Shown here piece by piece: positions 1-7,993 of a DNA stretch of 36,863 nucleotides. The notes below the pieces were generated by a model that worked only from the letters and a program-made list of their open reading frames with translations, had not been told where the DNA came from and searched no databases. Each line of letters begins with the position of its first letter. Position 1 is the first letter of the stretch. The DNA comes from Bacteroidales bacterium (GTDB lineage Bacteria > Bacteroidota > Bacteroidia > Bacteroidales > Muribaculaceae). The DNA lies in assembly GCA_003150235.1 (NCBI GenBank), contig QAMW01000037.1:1-36863 (forward strand), in the 5' to 3' direction. Position numbers and translations under genes: made by a program.

Positions 1-90
1 TGGTTAGCAGACAAAGTATTAGATGCGGTAGAGGATGAAGACGAATTAAAACACAATGCGATAGAGGTTGCACAGAAAAAAATAGGCTAA
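1..90 (+). CDS. C-terminal tail of an unknown protein (5' end outside window)
   Basis: Frame 1 is open from the first base and ends at a TAA at 88-90, giving 29 residues that begin WLADKV and end QKKIG. The peptide is acidic then lysine-rich and looks like an amphipathic C-terminal helix. A perfect 15-bp inverted repeat begins 10 nt after the stop and would suit a transcript end, which supports a real gene end. No family can be assigned from so short a piece. Confidence 0.5.
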   Translation, partial: WLADKVLDAVEDEDELKHNAIEVAQKKIG

Positions 91-100
91 CATTTACAAT

Positions 101-142
101 TATCGGGAACTATATGGTATCATAACTATATAGTTCCCGATA
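101..142 (+). terminator. Perfect 15-bp hairpin after the first gene
   Basis: Bases 101-115 and 128-142 are exact reverse complements around a 12-nt loop, and the 3' side runs into an AT-rich stretch with TTT and TTTT at 149-157. The position just after a stop codon fits a terminator. The lower stem is AT-rich and the T tract is not pure, so strength is uncertain. Confidence 0.5.
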
Positions 143-182
143 AATATATTTGGTTTTCAACACAATAACAAATAATCATCGG

Positions 183-366
183 CTCAAGCGTGGAACTGTA
201 ATGCCACGTCTTAGTGTGAAGGTGGTCGGAATACCTTTATAGACAGATGTGGGAATTAACAGCCCCACGCATATGCGTGAAGACCGTTAAGCCAACTCTT
301 GTCTATAGGTGAAATAGTTTCCGACGCTTTTCACACACAAGAAGAAGACATAACGCTTCTTTTTTC
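183..366 (+). ncRNA. Candidate long rod-shaped structured RNA (6S-like?)
   Basis: The sequence can fold into a 5' hairpin (189-193 with 204-208) followed by a long interrupted rod. The rod pairs are 214-220 with 330-336, 225-231 with 319-325, 233-235 with 308-310 and 238-245 with 300-307, all perfect blocks. The apical part has 249-253 with 264-268, or alternatively a 14-nt palindrome at 266-279. A 6-bp hairpin followed by six T (339-365) closes the unit. A rod with a large asymmetric internal bubble, about 185 nt long and ending in a terminator, resembles 6S RNA. I did not recognise a family consensus, so the 6S idea is a guess. A TAnnTTTG box lies at 145-152 but has no good -33 partner. Confidence 0.45.
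339..365 (+). terminator. Rho-independent terminator of the structured RNA
   Basis: AAGAAG at 339-344 pairs with CTTCTT at 356-361 and runs into T residues to 365. It is a weak but conventional hairpin plus T-tract, placed right after the rod closes at 336. Confidence 0.5.
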
Positions 367-449
367 AAAATGTAATGATGGGACTCCTCCCAATCAACCG
401 CAAAGTTACAACAATTTGCGGTTCATGTCAATAGGCTGGCGAAAAATAA

Positions 450-492
450 GTTTGGTTCAGTCTTAGATATATACATATATACTGAACCAAAC
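450..492. repeat. 12-bp perfect inverted repeat with AT-rich loop
   Basis: Bases 450-461 and 481-492 are exact reverse complements, and the 19-nt loop is almost pure alternating A/T. A second perfect 9-bp pair lies just upstream at 396-404 and 415-423. Neither flanks a recognisable gene. They could be transcription-end or insertion scars. Confidence 0.5.
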
Positions 493-749
493 CTATAAAT
501 ATATGCGGAGCAAAAGAGAAATGCCCTTATCATATTATCTTTTCATCAGCACCCCTAAATCATCCTCACTTATCAACGAAAAGGGAAAATCAAGGCAAAT
601 AAGTAATGTTAACGACCGCAAATTATCAATAAATCGTTCCTGTTTGTTTTCTGCGAATTGCCTAAATAGTACGAATTTAGTACATCATAAATTGGTATGC
701 TGCTAATAATCAGCATAATTACCCGTTAGGCTAAAACTGAGGTTAGTTG

Positions 750-781
750 TTTGTTGAATATGAATTATATTCTTAACTTTG
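750..781 (+). promoter_or_regulatory. Bacteroidetes-type promoter for a small RNA
   Basis: TTTG at 750-753, a 20-nt spacer, then TAACTTTG at 774-781 match the Bacteroidetes -33/-7 consensus exactly. The predicted start is near 785-788. No reading frame follows, but a strong terminator does at 864-890. Confidence 0.6.
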
Positions 782-785
782 TATT

Positions 786-890
786 CACAAGAGTAGTTTC
801 CTCTTTAACGAAATACTTCGAGTGCGAAAGCAACGATTTTAGAAACCGACAGTAGTCGATTGGAAGAGCGGTCACAAACCGCTCTTTTTT
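786..890 (+). ncRNA. Candidate small RNA of about 105 nt
   Basis: This stretch is bounded by a consensus promoter and a strong intrinsic terminator and has no credible reading frame. It contains a small hairpin of the form TGC-GAAA-GCA with a GAAA tetraloop around 826-836. The terminator stem is 9 bp. I do not recognise the family. It could also be the end of a longer leader RNA, but no plus-strand gene follows. Confidence 0.5.
864..890 (+). terminator. Strong intrinsic terminator
   Basis: AAGAGCGGT (864-872) pairs perfectly with ACCGCTCTT (878-886) across a 5-nt loop and is followed by T to 890. Orientation is plus. The minus-strand copy lacks a T tract, so it would serve the birA cluster only poorly. 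Confidence 0.75.
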
Positions 891-934
891 GTTGCTGGCA
901 TTTTATATATAGTTCCACTCTGATTATCGTTGGG

Positions 935-1660
935 TTAGAGGAGGGCGGTTACTTCCTTGAAGGCGTAGGTGTGGGTGTTACCGAAGGAGTCGAGAAGCGA
1001 CAGGTGACCCGTGGGCGCCACGTCGGTTATTACCGCACTGAACTCTTCGCCGGTGGCGGTGTCACGATAGTTCCCTCCATCGCGTCGCCAGAGCGATTGC
1101 ATGTAGTCGGCATGACGCAGGTCGAGCGGCTCTGAGAGGCGACCGTAGATTGCATTGATGACTTCGGTCAGCACTTCGTCCAGCAGAAGTTCTTTACCGG
1201 TAAGCATGACTGCCGATACCGGATTGGGGGCGTCGCTCTTGAACTCGCGCTGGTTCACGTTGATTCCTATGCCGGCAATGGAGTGCCCGATGGTGTTGCC
1301 TGAAAGGCTGTTTTCAATCAATATGCCACATATCTTCCTGTCACCGACATAGATGTCGTTAGGCCATTTGACGCTGACCGGAAAGCCGTCAAGATAGTGA
1401 CGCAGAGCGTCAGCGATGCCGAGTGCCACCGCTTCCGATATGTAAAACTGGTCATGCGCCGCTACGTTCTCCGGTTTCAGCAGAAGTGAGAAGGTTAGAT
1501 TTTTGCCCGGTTCAGCTTCCCAACTGTTGCCGCGTTGTCCGCGCCCCGCTGTCTGTGTCGTGGTTATCACCACGGTCCCGTGGGGCGATTCACGTGCTAT
1601 TTTCGACAGGTAAGTGTTAGTGGAGTCGCACTCCTCAAGTCTGATTATATTTCGGCTCAT
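935..1660 (-). CDS. birA: Biotin--[acetyl-CoA carboxylase] ligase (BirA-type, no DNA-binding domain)
   Basis: This 241-residue enzyme activates biotin as biotinyl-AMP and transfers it to the lysine of biotin carrier domains. The biotin/adenylate-binding loop GRGQRGNSW is at residues 39-47, and the second signature KWPNDIYVGDRKICGIL begins near residue 98. The C-terminal SH3-like lobe is present. The N-terminal winged-helix repressor domain of the E. coli protein is absent, so it is a group I ligase that does not regulate transcription. It is the last gene of a minus-strand run, 4 nt after the Imm17-like gene, and is probably co-transcribed with tsaE. Confidence 0.95.
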   Translation of the reverse strand: MSRNIIRLEECDSTNTYLSKIARESPHGTVVITTTQTAGRGQRGNSWEAEPGKNLTFSLLLKPENVAAHDQFYISEAVALGIADALRHYLDGFPVSVKWPNDIYVGDRKICGILIENSLSGNTIGHSIAGIGINVNQREFKSDAPNPVSAVMLTGKELLLDEVLTEVINAIYGRLSEPLDLRHADYMQSLWRRDGGNYRDTATGEEFSAVITDVAPTGHLSLLDSFGNTHTYAFKEVTALL

Positions 1661-1664
1661 GACA

Positions 1665-1883
1665 TCATACGGTTGTAAACATATAGCATCCCATCGCGAT
1701 TATGGCAATGCCGAGCGCGAAATAGAGGCATCGGGCGTGGCTTCGTTTCATGCGGAATGTGAGTACCCTCACATTCATGTTGCTGAAAAACCATTTCCAT
1801 CCCGCTATTGCCGCTACAATAGAGAATATGCCGCAACCTGTGAAGATGGCGGCAAGTATATAGGCTCCGGTCGTAAGGCTCAT
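1665..1883 (-). CDS. Small two-helix membrane protein, Imm17-like
   Basis: The protein has 72 residues with two hydrophobic helices (about 7-29 and 50-70) separated by a basic loop that contains WKWFFSN and an RMKRSHAR-like stretch. This layout matches the Bacteroidetes family annotated as immunity 17. The start codon overlaps the tsaE stop by one base (TAATG), so translation is coupled. No toxin gene is nearby and the neighbours are housekeeping genes. A general membrane role is therefore as likely as immunity, and the Imm17 label rests on sequence resemblance only. Confidence 0.75.
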   Translation of the reverse strand: MSLTTGAYILAAIFTGCGIFSIVAAIAGWKWFFSNMNVRVLTFRMKRSHARCLYFALGIAIIAMGCYMFTTV

Positions 1884-2323
1884 TATTCCTCCGGTTCAGT
1901 GACGGTAAGTTCGCGTGACCCGTCGGGAAGCTCTTTGATGTCGACCCGAACGGTGTCGTCGGGAAGTATGTCGGCTATGCGTTCCGGCCACTCTATGAGG
2001 CAGAGTGCGCCTGAGTCGAAATAGTCTTCCACGCCTATGTCAAATGCTTCTTCGAGTGATTCGAGACGGTAGAGGTCAAAGTGGTAGATGAGTTCAGCCG
2101 TGGTGTCGGAACGGTATTCGTTGATGATGGCAAATGACGGACTGCTTGTCGGGTCTTCCTCAACGCCGAGTGCCCTTGAGAGGGCTGAGATGAAAGTGGT
2201 CTTGCCCACACCCATGTCGCCGTAGAAGGCAAACACGGTGTAGTCGCCCATGATGTCGATAAATTCCTCGGCGGCTTTGTCGAGGTCGGCGGTGGTGGGT
2301 ATAAGAATCTTTGTAGTAGCCAT
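1883..2323 (-). CDS. tsaE: tRNA t6A37 threonylcarbamoyladenosine biosynthesis ATPase TsaE
   Basis: This 146-residue protein is the P-loop ATPase that works with TsaB and TsaD to make N6-threonylcarbamoyladenosine at position 37 of ANN-decoding tRNAs. The Walker A motif GDMGVGKTT is at residues 35-43. The family motif around SSPSFAIINEY and the late CLIEWPE motif are present. Length is normal for the family. It follows porX with a 12-nt gap and overlaps the next gene by one base. Confidence 0.95.
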   Translation of the reverse strand: MATTKILIPTTADLDKAAEEFIDIMGDYTVFAFYGDMGVGKTTFISALSRALGVEEDPTSSPSFAIINEYRSDTTAELIYHFDLYRLESLEEAFDIGVEDYFDSGALCLIEWPERIADILPDDTVRVDIKELPDGSRELTVTEPEE

Positions 2324-2335
2324 ATTTGAAGTCGG

Positions 2336-3877
2336 TTATTTTGCGGTTAATGTAATAAGCGGTATGATCATCTCTTCGAGCGATATGCCTCCGTGCTGGA
2401 ATGTGCCGGAGTAATATTGCACGTAGTAGTTGTAATTGTTGGGATAGGCGAAAAAGTCATGACCCGACGCGAAAATGTAGGTCGACGATATGTTGGGCGA
2501 GGGGAGTCCGTAGCGTTCGGGATGTTTTATCTCATATACTTGCTTCGGATTGTAGCTCAGATTCTTGCCTACCTTATAGCGGAGGTTGGTGTTGGTGTTG
2601 CGGTCGCCTATCACTTTTATCGGGTTATTGACCTGGATAGTGCCGTGGTCGGTGGTGAGCACGATTTTGTAACCTTTCTCGGCGATTTTGCGGAATAGTT
2701 CCAGTGCCGATGAATGGCGGAACCATGACTCGGTAAGCGAACGGTAGGCGGCGTTGTTGGCGGCAAGCTCGCGTATCATCTTTGACTCGGTTCTGGCGTG
2801 AGAGAGCATGTCGATAAAATTGATTACCAGTACGTTCAGCTCATTGCTTTCGAGGTTGGAAAACTCGCGTATCAGTTTTTCTCCCGTTGCGGAATCGTTG
2901 ATTTTGTTATAGGAAAATTTCACCTTGCGGCGAAACCGTTCAAACTGTGTGGCAATCAGCGGCGACTCGTTGAGGTTTTTCCCTTCATCCTCATCTTCAT
3001 CGACCCACAGGTCGGGAAACATCTTGGATATGTCAAGAGGCATCAGTCCGGAGAAGATGGCGTTGCGGGCATATTGGGTCGCCGTCGGCAGTATGGAGGT
3101 GTACAGTTCCTCCTCGAAGGTGAATATGTCGGAAAGAAGCGGCTTGACCGACCGCCATTGGTCAAGGCGGAAATTGTCTATGACGATGAAAAACACCTTT
3201 TCCCCCTTGTCGAGCAGCGGGAATATGCGTTTCTTGAATATCTCCGGACTCATGAGCGGATGGTCGCTGCCGGTCACCCAGCTTTCATAGTTTTTGCGTA
3301 CAAATTTATTGAACGCCGAATTTGCCTCATCTTTCTGCATCCGCAGCAGTTCTTCCATGCTCGTATCGGCTGAAGCAAGTTCCAGTTCCCAGAACACAAG
3401 TTTCCCGTAAAGGTCATACCAGTCTTCAATCGTGCGGCAGTCGTTTATCAGCGTGGATATGTTGTTGAACTCCTGCCGGTAGTCGGTTGCCGCCTGTTCG
3501 CTTACGAGGCGCTCGGAATGGAGATTCTTTTTTATCGAAAGCAGTATTTGGCTGGGGTTGACGGGCTTGATGAGGTAGTCGGCTATTTTGTTGCCGATTG
3601 CCTGGTTCATGATGTTTTCCTCCTCGCTCTTGGTAATCATGATGATGGGGGTGAGTGGCACAAGCTGCTTTATCTGTGCAAGTGTCTCCAGCCCTGTCAA
3701 TCCGGGCATGTTTTCGTCAAGTATGATGAGGTCAAACCGGTTTGACTCAACAAGGTCGAGCGCATCCCTGCCGCTGTTGGCGGTGGTCACGTCATATCCT
3801 TTGTTTTTTAAAAACAGTATGTGGGGCTTCAGCAAGTCAATCTCGTCGTCGGCCCATAATATATTGTACCGGTCCAT
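2336..3877 (-). CDS. porX: Type IX secretion response regulator with PglZ domain, PorX
   Basis: The 513-residue protein has an N-terminal receiver domain: acidic pocket D10-D11, phosphoacceptor D54, T82 and K104. A helical linker and a PglZ/alkaline-phosphatase-like domain (about 210-510) follow, including TTDHG and the late SGHDFF and HGGIS stretches. This REC-PglZ architecture is that of PorX, which in Porphyromonas gingivalis works with the kinase PorY to control T9SS genes and acts as a phosphodiesterase. It lies directly downstream of porW, 12 nt apart, so two T9SS functions share one transcript. The T9SS core genes porK-N are not in this window. Confidence 0.93.
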   Translation of the reverse strand: MDRYNILWADDEIDLLKPHILFLKNKGYDVTTANSGRDALDLVESNRFDLIILDENMPGLTGLETLAQIKQLVPLTPIIMITKSEEENIMNQAIGNKIADYLIKPVNPSQILLSIKKNLHSERLVSEQAATDYRQEFNNISTLINDCRTIEDWYDLYGKLVFWELELASADTSMEELLRMQKDEANSAFNKFVRKNYESWVTGSDHPLMSPEIFKKRIFPLLDKGEKVFFIVIDNFRLDQWRSVKPLLSDIFTFEEELYTSILPTATQYARNAIFSGLMPLDISKMFPDLWVDEDEDEGKNLNESPLIATQFERFRRKVKFSYNKINDSATGEKLIREFSNLESNELNVLVINFIDMLSHARTESKMIRELAANNAAYRSLTESWFRHSSALELFRKIAEKGYKIVLTTDHGTIQVNNPIKVIGDRNTNTNLRYKVGKNLSYNPKQVYEIKHPERYGLPSPNISSTYIFASGHDFFAYPNNYNYYVQYYSGTFQHGGISLEEMIIPLITLTAK

Positions 3878-3889
3878 AATCGGGTCTTT

Positions 3890-6800
3890 TTAATCCAATA
3901 AATCATCGTCACCCTCCGATCCGGCAGGATATTCAGGATAAACCGGCGCTGCGACCGGCTGTTGCGGGGTTACAGCGGGCTGCGGTTGCGGCGCGGGTTG
4001 CGGTTGCGGCTCAGCTTCCGGTTGGGGCTCGGGTTGAGTCGGCTGTACCGGTTGTGGCTGCGGGGTCGATTGCACGGGGGCTTCTTGCACTCGGCTTGGC
4101 TCCCGGAGCTCATCGGTTTGAACTTGCGGCTGAACTTGCTCAGGCTGTGACTTCGGCTCATGTTGTTCTTGCGGCTCCGTATCCACTTGCTGTAGTTCAG
4201 ATTCCGGCAGCGGTGCCGGTTCCGGTTCGGGCACGGTCTTTGTCGCTTCCATAGTTGCTTCTGTTGCTTCTTCAGCGTCTTCTTCGCCCGGCTCTTCGGG
4301 ACGGTCGCCTACGATGGCATCGTAATACATGTCATCAGTCTCCACATCGCCCGGAGCGGTGACGACAGGCGCTTCAGCCGCCTGTTGGTCGACATACCGG
4401 AAATAATCCTCGAATGTGCTTCCGTGTTGCAGGAGGGTGTCAAAGTTCTTTACGCTTATCATCACCGGACGCACTTGAGGCGGCAGCACGAGGTCGGCGT
4501 CGCTTTCCATGACCTTGCGGTAATGCATAAGTTCCTCAAAGTTAGCAAATCCTTTTACAAGAAGCAAACCGAGACGCCCGAAATTCATCGGCTCAAGGTC
4601 AAAATCCTTTACTACAAACGCTCCGAAGTTATGACGCGCCACGTCAAAGAGGAGCTGGTTGCCCGACACCTCGTCGGTGGGATACACAAGCACAAGCAGC
4701 TGTGGCTCAGCGGGATTGAGGTCAAAGGCTATAGAGTCGGTCGACATTGCCGTGGAGTCGTTGCCAAGACGGAGATCCCAGATCATTCCGCGCATGTTGG
4801 TGGCACCGCTGTGTAGCTTGCGCCCCTGTGCGAGTCCGCGCAGATAGGATGATGCGACGGGTGTGATGTCGGTCTCAGGATAGCGTTCGAGCATCTCTTT
4901 CAACACCGCGCGGAAACTTTCCTGGTCATTTTCCGAGACATAGCTGAGAGCGTCGATAAACATGAATTTGGGCATTATCTTGCTCAGCGGGTATTTTTTC
5001 ATCATCTCGCGATAAGCGGCGTGTACCTCGCTGTTGCGGTTGTCGAGATATGCCTCGTAGGCGCATTCATACATCCGTTCCTGGTCGCTCTCCATGTCGC
5101 GCAGCTTGTCGAGATAGTCGGGGTCACGCATCGCCATGCCATATTTCGATTCCGGGAAATCACTGAGCATCAAGGCTCGGTAACGCTCGGCAAGCGGCTT
5201 GTTGCCGGCGCGCATATACATCAGATACATATTGTAGTATATATCCATGCGGTAGATGTTGTCGGGATAGCGTCCCAAAAGGTCAAGCCATTCGTCGGAA
5301 GCGTCGTTGTATGCCTCAAGCTGGTCTTTGAGTATCAAGCCGATATTGTACATTCCTTCCTGTATGATGTCGTTGGCGGTGAGCTTTTCCTCGGGAGTCG
5401 AGGGTATCTGCCGCAGATAGTATTCGGGGAAATGCGGGTCGTTCTGCTTCTCGGTGTCCTCTTCTTTCTTCCCTTCTTCACCTTCGGCAGCTTCCTCTGA
5501 CGCACTGTCCTCGTCATCACTGCTTTCGCTGTCAAAGTCGTTGAAGCTGAACGATGCCTTGTTGCGGCGTCGCCAGTCATCTTCGAGTTTTCGTGATCCC
5601 CAGCGTTTCTGGAAGTCGGTCTTTCCGGCATTGCGGGTCGCCGTGTTGTAGAAATACCATGAATCGTCGGTGTTCATGGTGAAGGTGGTGGGTGCAGAGG
5701 CGGCGTTGCCGTTGTTCTGCACGTTGCTGTTGCCCTGCTGCTGTGCGAGATACTCCTCACGCTTCAGCCTTTCAGCTTCCTCCGCCTCCTTTTTCTTCAG
5801 TTCGTCGATTATCTTGTTGACCACGGCAAGCTGCTGCTCTTCAGTCATCTCCGACAGGCGTAGTAGCGAGTCGTTGAGTGTAACATTCTGAGAATAAAGC
5901 GCGAGCTGGTCGAGCACATCGCTGCGGGCGCGCAGGGAGTCGATGCCGGGATAGCTTTCGGGCAGCAACGGCACAGCCTCGGCGTAACAAGGCTGCGCGA
6001 GGTCGTAGCGGTGACGGTCGAAGTAGAGAGAACCGAGCTGCAGTTGGCTGATTGCCTTGTCGATGCCGTTGCGCGTCGACTTCTCTGCAGCGAGTTTATA
6101 ATTATCGATTGCCTTTACAGTATCGCCGCGCGACAGGTAGAGGTTGCCGATGGCATAATATATCTGGTCGAGATACGGCTTGTTGCGGTCGTAGCGCGTC
6201 ATGCGGCGCAGCGCCTTGACTTCCGGCTCCACATTGGTGCCGGAGTAGACTTCGCTCTGCTTTATGCGGGCGTTGAGCTGGGCGCGGTATGACACTTGCG
6301 ATCCCGCCGACTTCTTGTAAGCCTTGTAAGCGGCATCTTTGTTTCCTGCGCGTGCCTGTAGCTGACCAAGAAGGAAATACAGACGCGACTTCTGAAGCCC
6401 TGACGAGTGCTTTATGGTCTTTTCTACGTATGGGATTGCTTTCAGCGGGTCATGAGACTGCAGAAGCATGGTGGCGTACACCATATTGTAAAGTCCTTGC
6501 AGGTCACCGTTGACGAGTGCCTTTTCCGGTATCTTGGTCACGATATTCTCTGCTTCGTAGTCCCATCCCATAGCGAGATAGGAGCGCGCCTGCCAGAGCT
6601 TTGCCTCGGTGATGGTGTTGGGAAGCCAGGTGAAATGCTTTACGATGTAGTAAAATGTTGATGCCGCGCCGAGAAAGTCACCGTTGTTGTACTGTGAACG
6701 TCCCATCTGCATCCATGAATTGTGGATGAAGGGGTTGTATTCGTCACGTTTCATCCATGCCTTGTATTCCGGGTCGGTTGATTTGCCGGGTTTCTTTGCC

Positions 6801-7120
6801 GGCTTCTTCTTGATTGACCTTAGCTGGATTGCTTTCTGCGCTTTTTCTATAGAGCGGGTGAAATCGCCGGCGGGCTGTGGCGCGTCGGGGTCTTTGCGGG
6901 CATCGGTAGGATGGATGAAAAGCAGCCGCGAATAGTCATCTTCATATCCGCGTTCGAGCGTCTTCATCGTCTCCTTGTAATGCTCGTCGCCGTTGTAGTA
7001 GATATTGTAGCGGGTGATAAAAGCCTGATAATTACGTGACATGGCGGTGTTTTTCCGCGGACCGCACGACACGACGGCTACCGAAATAAGGAGTAGTATT
7101 ATCAGTGTTAACTTTTTCAC
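3890..7120 (-). CDS. porW: T9SS-associated TPR lipoprotein PorW/SprE
   Basis: The 1076-residue protein starts with a lipoprotein signal (VVSC, Cys19) followed by the SprE/PorW-type opening that includes NYQAFITRYNIYYN. Many TPR-like helical repeats cover residues 120-420 and 560-780, with a charged, coiled-coil-prone linker between them. The SprE/PorW family is an outer-membrane-linked periplasmic lipoprotein needed for type IX secretion and gliding. The last 110 or so residues are an unusual Pro/Gln/Glu repeat tail ending in DDDLLD. The gene is upstream of porX with a 12-nt gap. The match to the family is strong at the N-terminus; the tail is variable. Confidence 0.88.
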   Translation of the reverse strand: MKKLTLIILLLISVAVVSCGPRKNTAMSRNYQAFITRYNIYYNGDEHYKETMKTLERGYEDDYSRLLFIHPTDARKDPDAPQPAGDFTRSIEKAQKAIQLRSIKKKPAKKPGKSTDPEYKAWMKRDEYNPFIHNSWMQMGRSQYNNGDFLGAASTFYYIVKHFTWLPNTITEAKLWQARSYLAMGWDYEAENIVTKIPEKALVNGDLQGLYNMVYATMLLQSHDPLKAIPYVEKTIKHSSGLQKSRLYFLLGQLQARAGNKDAAYKAYKKSAGSQVSYRAQLNARIKQSEVYSGTNVEPEVKALRRMTRYDRNKPYLDQIYYAIGNLYLSRGDTVKAIDNYKLAAEKSTRNGIDKAISQLQLGSLYFDRHRYDLAQPCYAEAVPLLPESYPGIDSLRARSDVLDQLALYSQNVTLNDSLLRLSEMTEEQQLAVVNKIIDELKKKEAEEAERLKREEYLAQQQGNSNVQNNGNAASAPTTFTMNTDDSWYFYNTATRNAGKTDFQKRWGSRKLEDDWRRRNKASFSFNDFDSESSDDEDSASEEAAEGEEGKKEEDTEKQNDPHFPEYYLRQIPSTPEEKLTANDIIQEGMYNIGLILKDQLEAYNDASDEWLDLLGRYPDNIYRMDIYYNMYLMYMRAGNKPLAERYRALMLSDFPESKYGMAMRDPDYLDKLRDMESDQERMYECAYEAYLDNRNSEVHAAYREMMKKYPLSKIMPKFMFIDALSYVSENDQESFRAVLKEMLERYPETDITPVASSYLRGLAQGRKLHSGATNMRGMIWDLRLGNDSTAMSTDSIAFDLNPAEPQLLVLVYPTDEVSGNQLLFDVARHNFGAFVVKDFDLEPMNFGRLGLLLVKGFANFEELMHYRKVMESDADLVLPPQVRPVMISVKNFDTLLQHGSTFEDYFRYVDQQAAEAPVVTAPGDVETDDMYYDAIVGDRPEEPGEEDAEEATEATMEATKTVPEPEPAPLPESELQQVDTEPQEQHEPKSQPEQVQPQVQTDELREPSRVQEAPVQSTPQPQPVQPTQPEPQPEAEPQPQPAPQPQPAVTPQQPVAAPVYPEYPAGSEGDDDLLD
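3955..4225 (-). repeat. Degenerate Pro/Gln/Glu-coding repeat in porW
   Basis: The coding DNA for the PorW tail is built of imperfect CAGCCG/CAACCG-like units, read on the minus strand as PQPQP and PEP runs. Such tracts expand and contract easily, so length differences between strains are expected. The reading frame is intact here. Confidence 0.7.
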
Positions 7121-7167
7121 GTTTAATATATTGGCTTACGTTATAGAATAACGCCCGATACCGCCGA

Positions 7168-7983
7168 TTATTGCACAAGATGGCGTGTAATGATATCGGC
7201 ACACAGACGTGCCATGGCATATACGGCAATCTGCAGCAGCACGATTATAGCCGAGCAGGGCACATCAATTACTGTTGCCAGGAGCAGTCCCGCAAGCGAC
7301 GAGGCGAGCGACACTCCCATCGCCACGAGCATTATCGACATGAAACGCTTGCACCACACTTCCGCGATAAGTATAGGCACTGTCAGCATGGCAAGAAGGA
7401 GCATTATGCCTATCAGCCTGATAGTAAGCACTACGCTCACAGCCACAAACACTGTCATGGCGTAGTTGATGAACTTTACGGGGAGTCCCGCTACCTTGGC
7501 GAAGTCGCGGTCAAAGGCGCAGGCGATGATGGTGTGTCTGAACGCGAGGAAAAAAGCAAGCAGCAGGGCTGTGAATCCGGCAAAAAGCCACAGGTCGGAA
7601 GCGGTGATGGTGAGGATGTTGCCGAAAAGGAAGGTGTTAAGCTCCGGTACATACCCCGGCGTTAGAAATACAAACAGTATGCCCACCGCCATGCCGAGTG
7701 ACCAGATGACCGCTATCGCCGAGTCTTCCCTCACCTTGTAGCGACCCGCCATCCATTCTACCCCAAGTGATGACACGACGGCAAAGACTGCCGCGGTGGC
7801 GACGGGACTGATGCCGAGATAGTAGCCGAGTCCGAGACCGCCGAAACAGGCATGGGTGACACCGCCGGTAATAGACACCATGCGGCGGCTTATAATGTAG
7901 GTGCCGATGATTGCGGCGGCGATACTGATGATTATGATGCCCGCAAGCGCGTTTTGAAAAAATGTATATTGTAGAAACTCCAT
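7168..7983 (-). CDS. ABC-3 family metal (zinc/manganese) ABC transporter permease
   Basis: This 271-residue, very hydrophobic protein has about eight membrane helices and matches ZnuB/MntB-type permeases: SRRMVSITGGVTHACFGG near residue 32, and AFDRDFAKVAGLPV and RLIGIMLL later. It would form the membrane channel for high-affinity Zn or Mn uptake with an ATPase and a binding protein. Neither partner is adjacent. It starts 10 nt after the upstream small membrane protein gene, inside the aroA-porX cluster. The metal cannot be read from sequence. Confidence 0.88.
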   Translation of the reverse strand: MEFLQYTFFQNALAGIIIISIAAAIIGTYIISRRMVSITGGVTHACFGGLGLGYYLGISPVATAAVFAVVSSLGVEWMAGRYKVREDSAIAVIWSLGMAVGILFVFLTPGYVPELNTFLFGNILTITASDLWLFAGFTALLLAFFLAFRHTIIACAFDRDFAKVAGLPVKFINYAMTVFVAVSVVLTIRLIGIMLLLAMLTVPILIAEVWCKRFMSIMLVAMGVSLASSLAGLLLATVIDVPCSAIIVLLQIAVYAMARLCADIITRHLVQ

Positions 7984-7993
7984 CGCTGACAGG

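Larger units (their letters stand above)
91..934. other. 844-nt region without a convincing protein gene
   Basis: Only short, low-complexity open frames occur here. One of 67 codons at 503-706 has no family features and sits in AT-rich DNA. What stands out instead is structure: hairpins at 101-142, a rod-like RNA candidate at about 183-366, perfect inverted repeats at 396-423 (9 bp) and 450-492 (12 bp), and a promoter-to-terminator unit at 750-890. Confidence 0.6.

Noticed and set aside
503..706. 67-codon open frame in the left non-coding region
   Set aside because: Low-complexity, no family features, no promoter or ribosome site, and AT-rich DNA of this kind gives such frames by chance.
1665..1883. 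Toxin-immunity locus around the Imm17-like gene
   Set aside because: Neighbours are tsaE and birA and no polymorphic toxin is present, so an immunity function is not supported by context.
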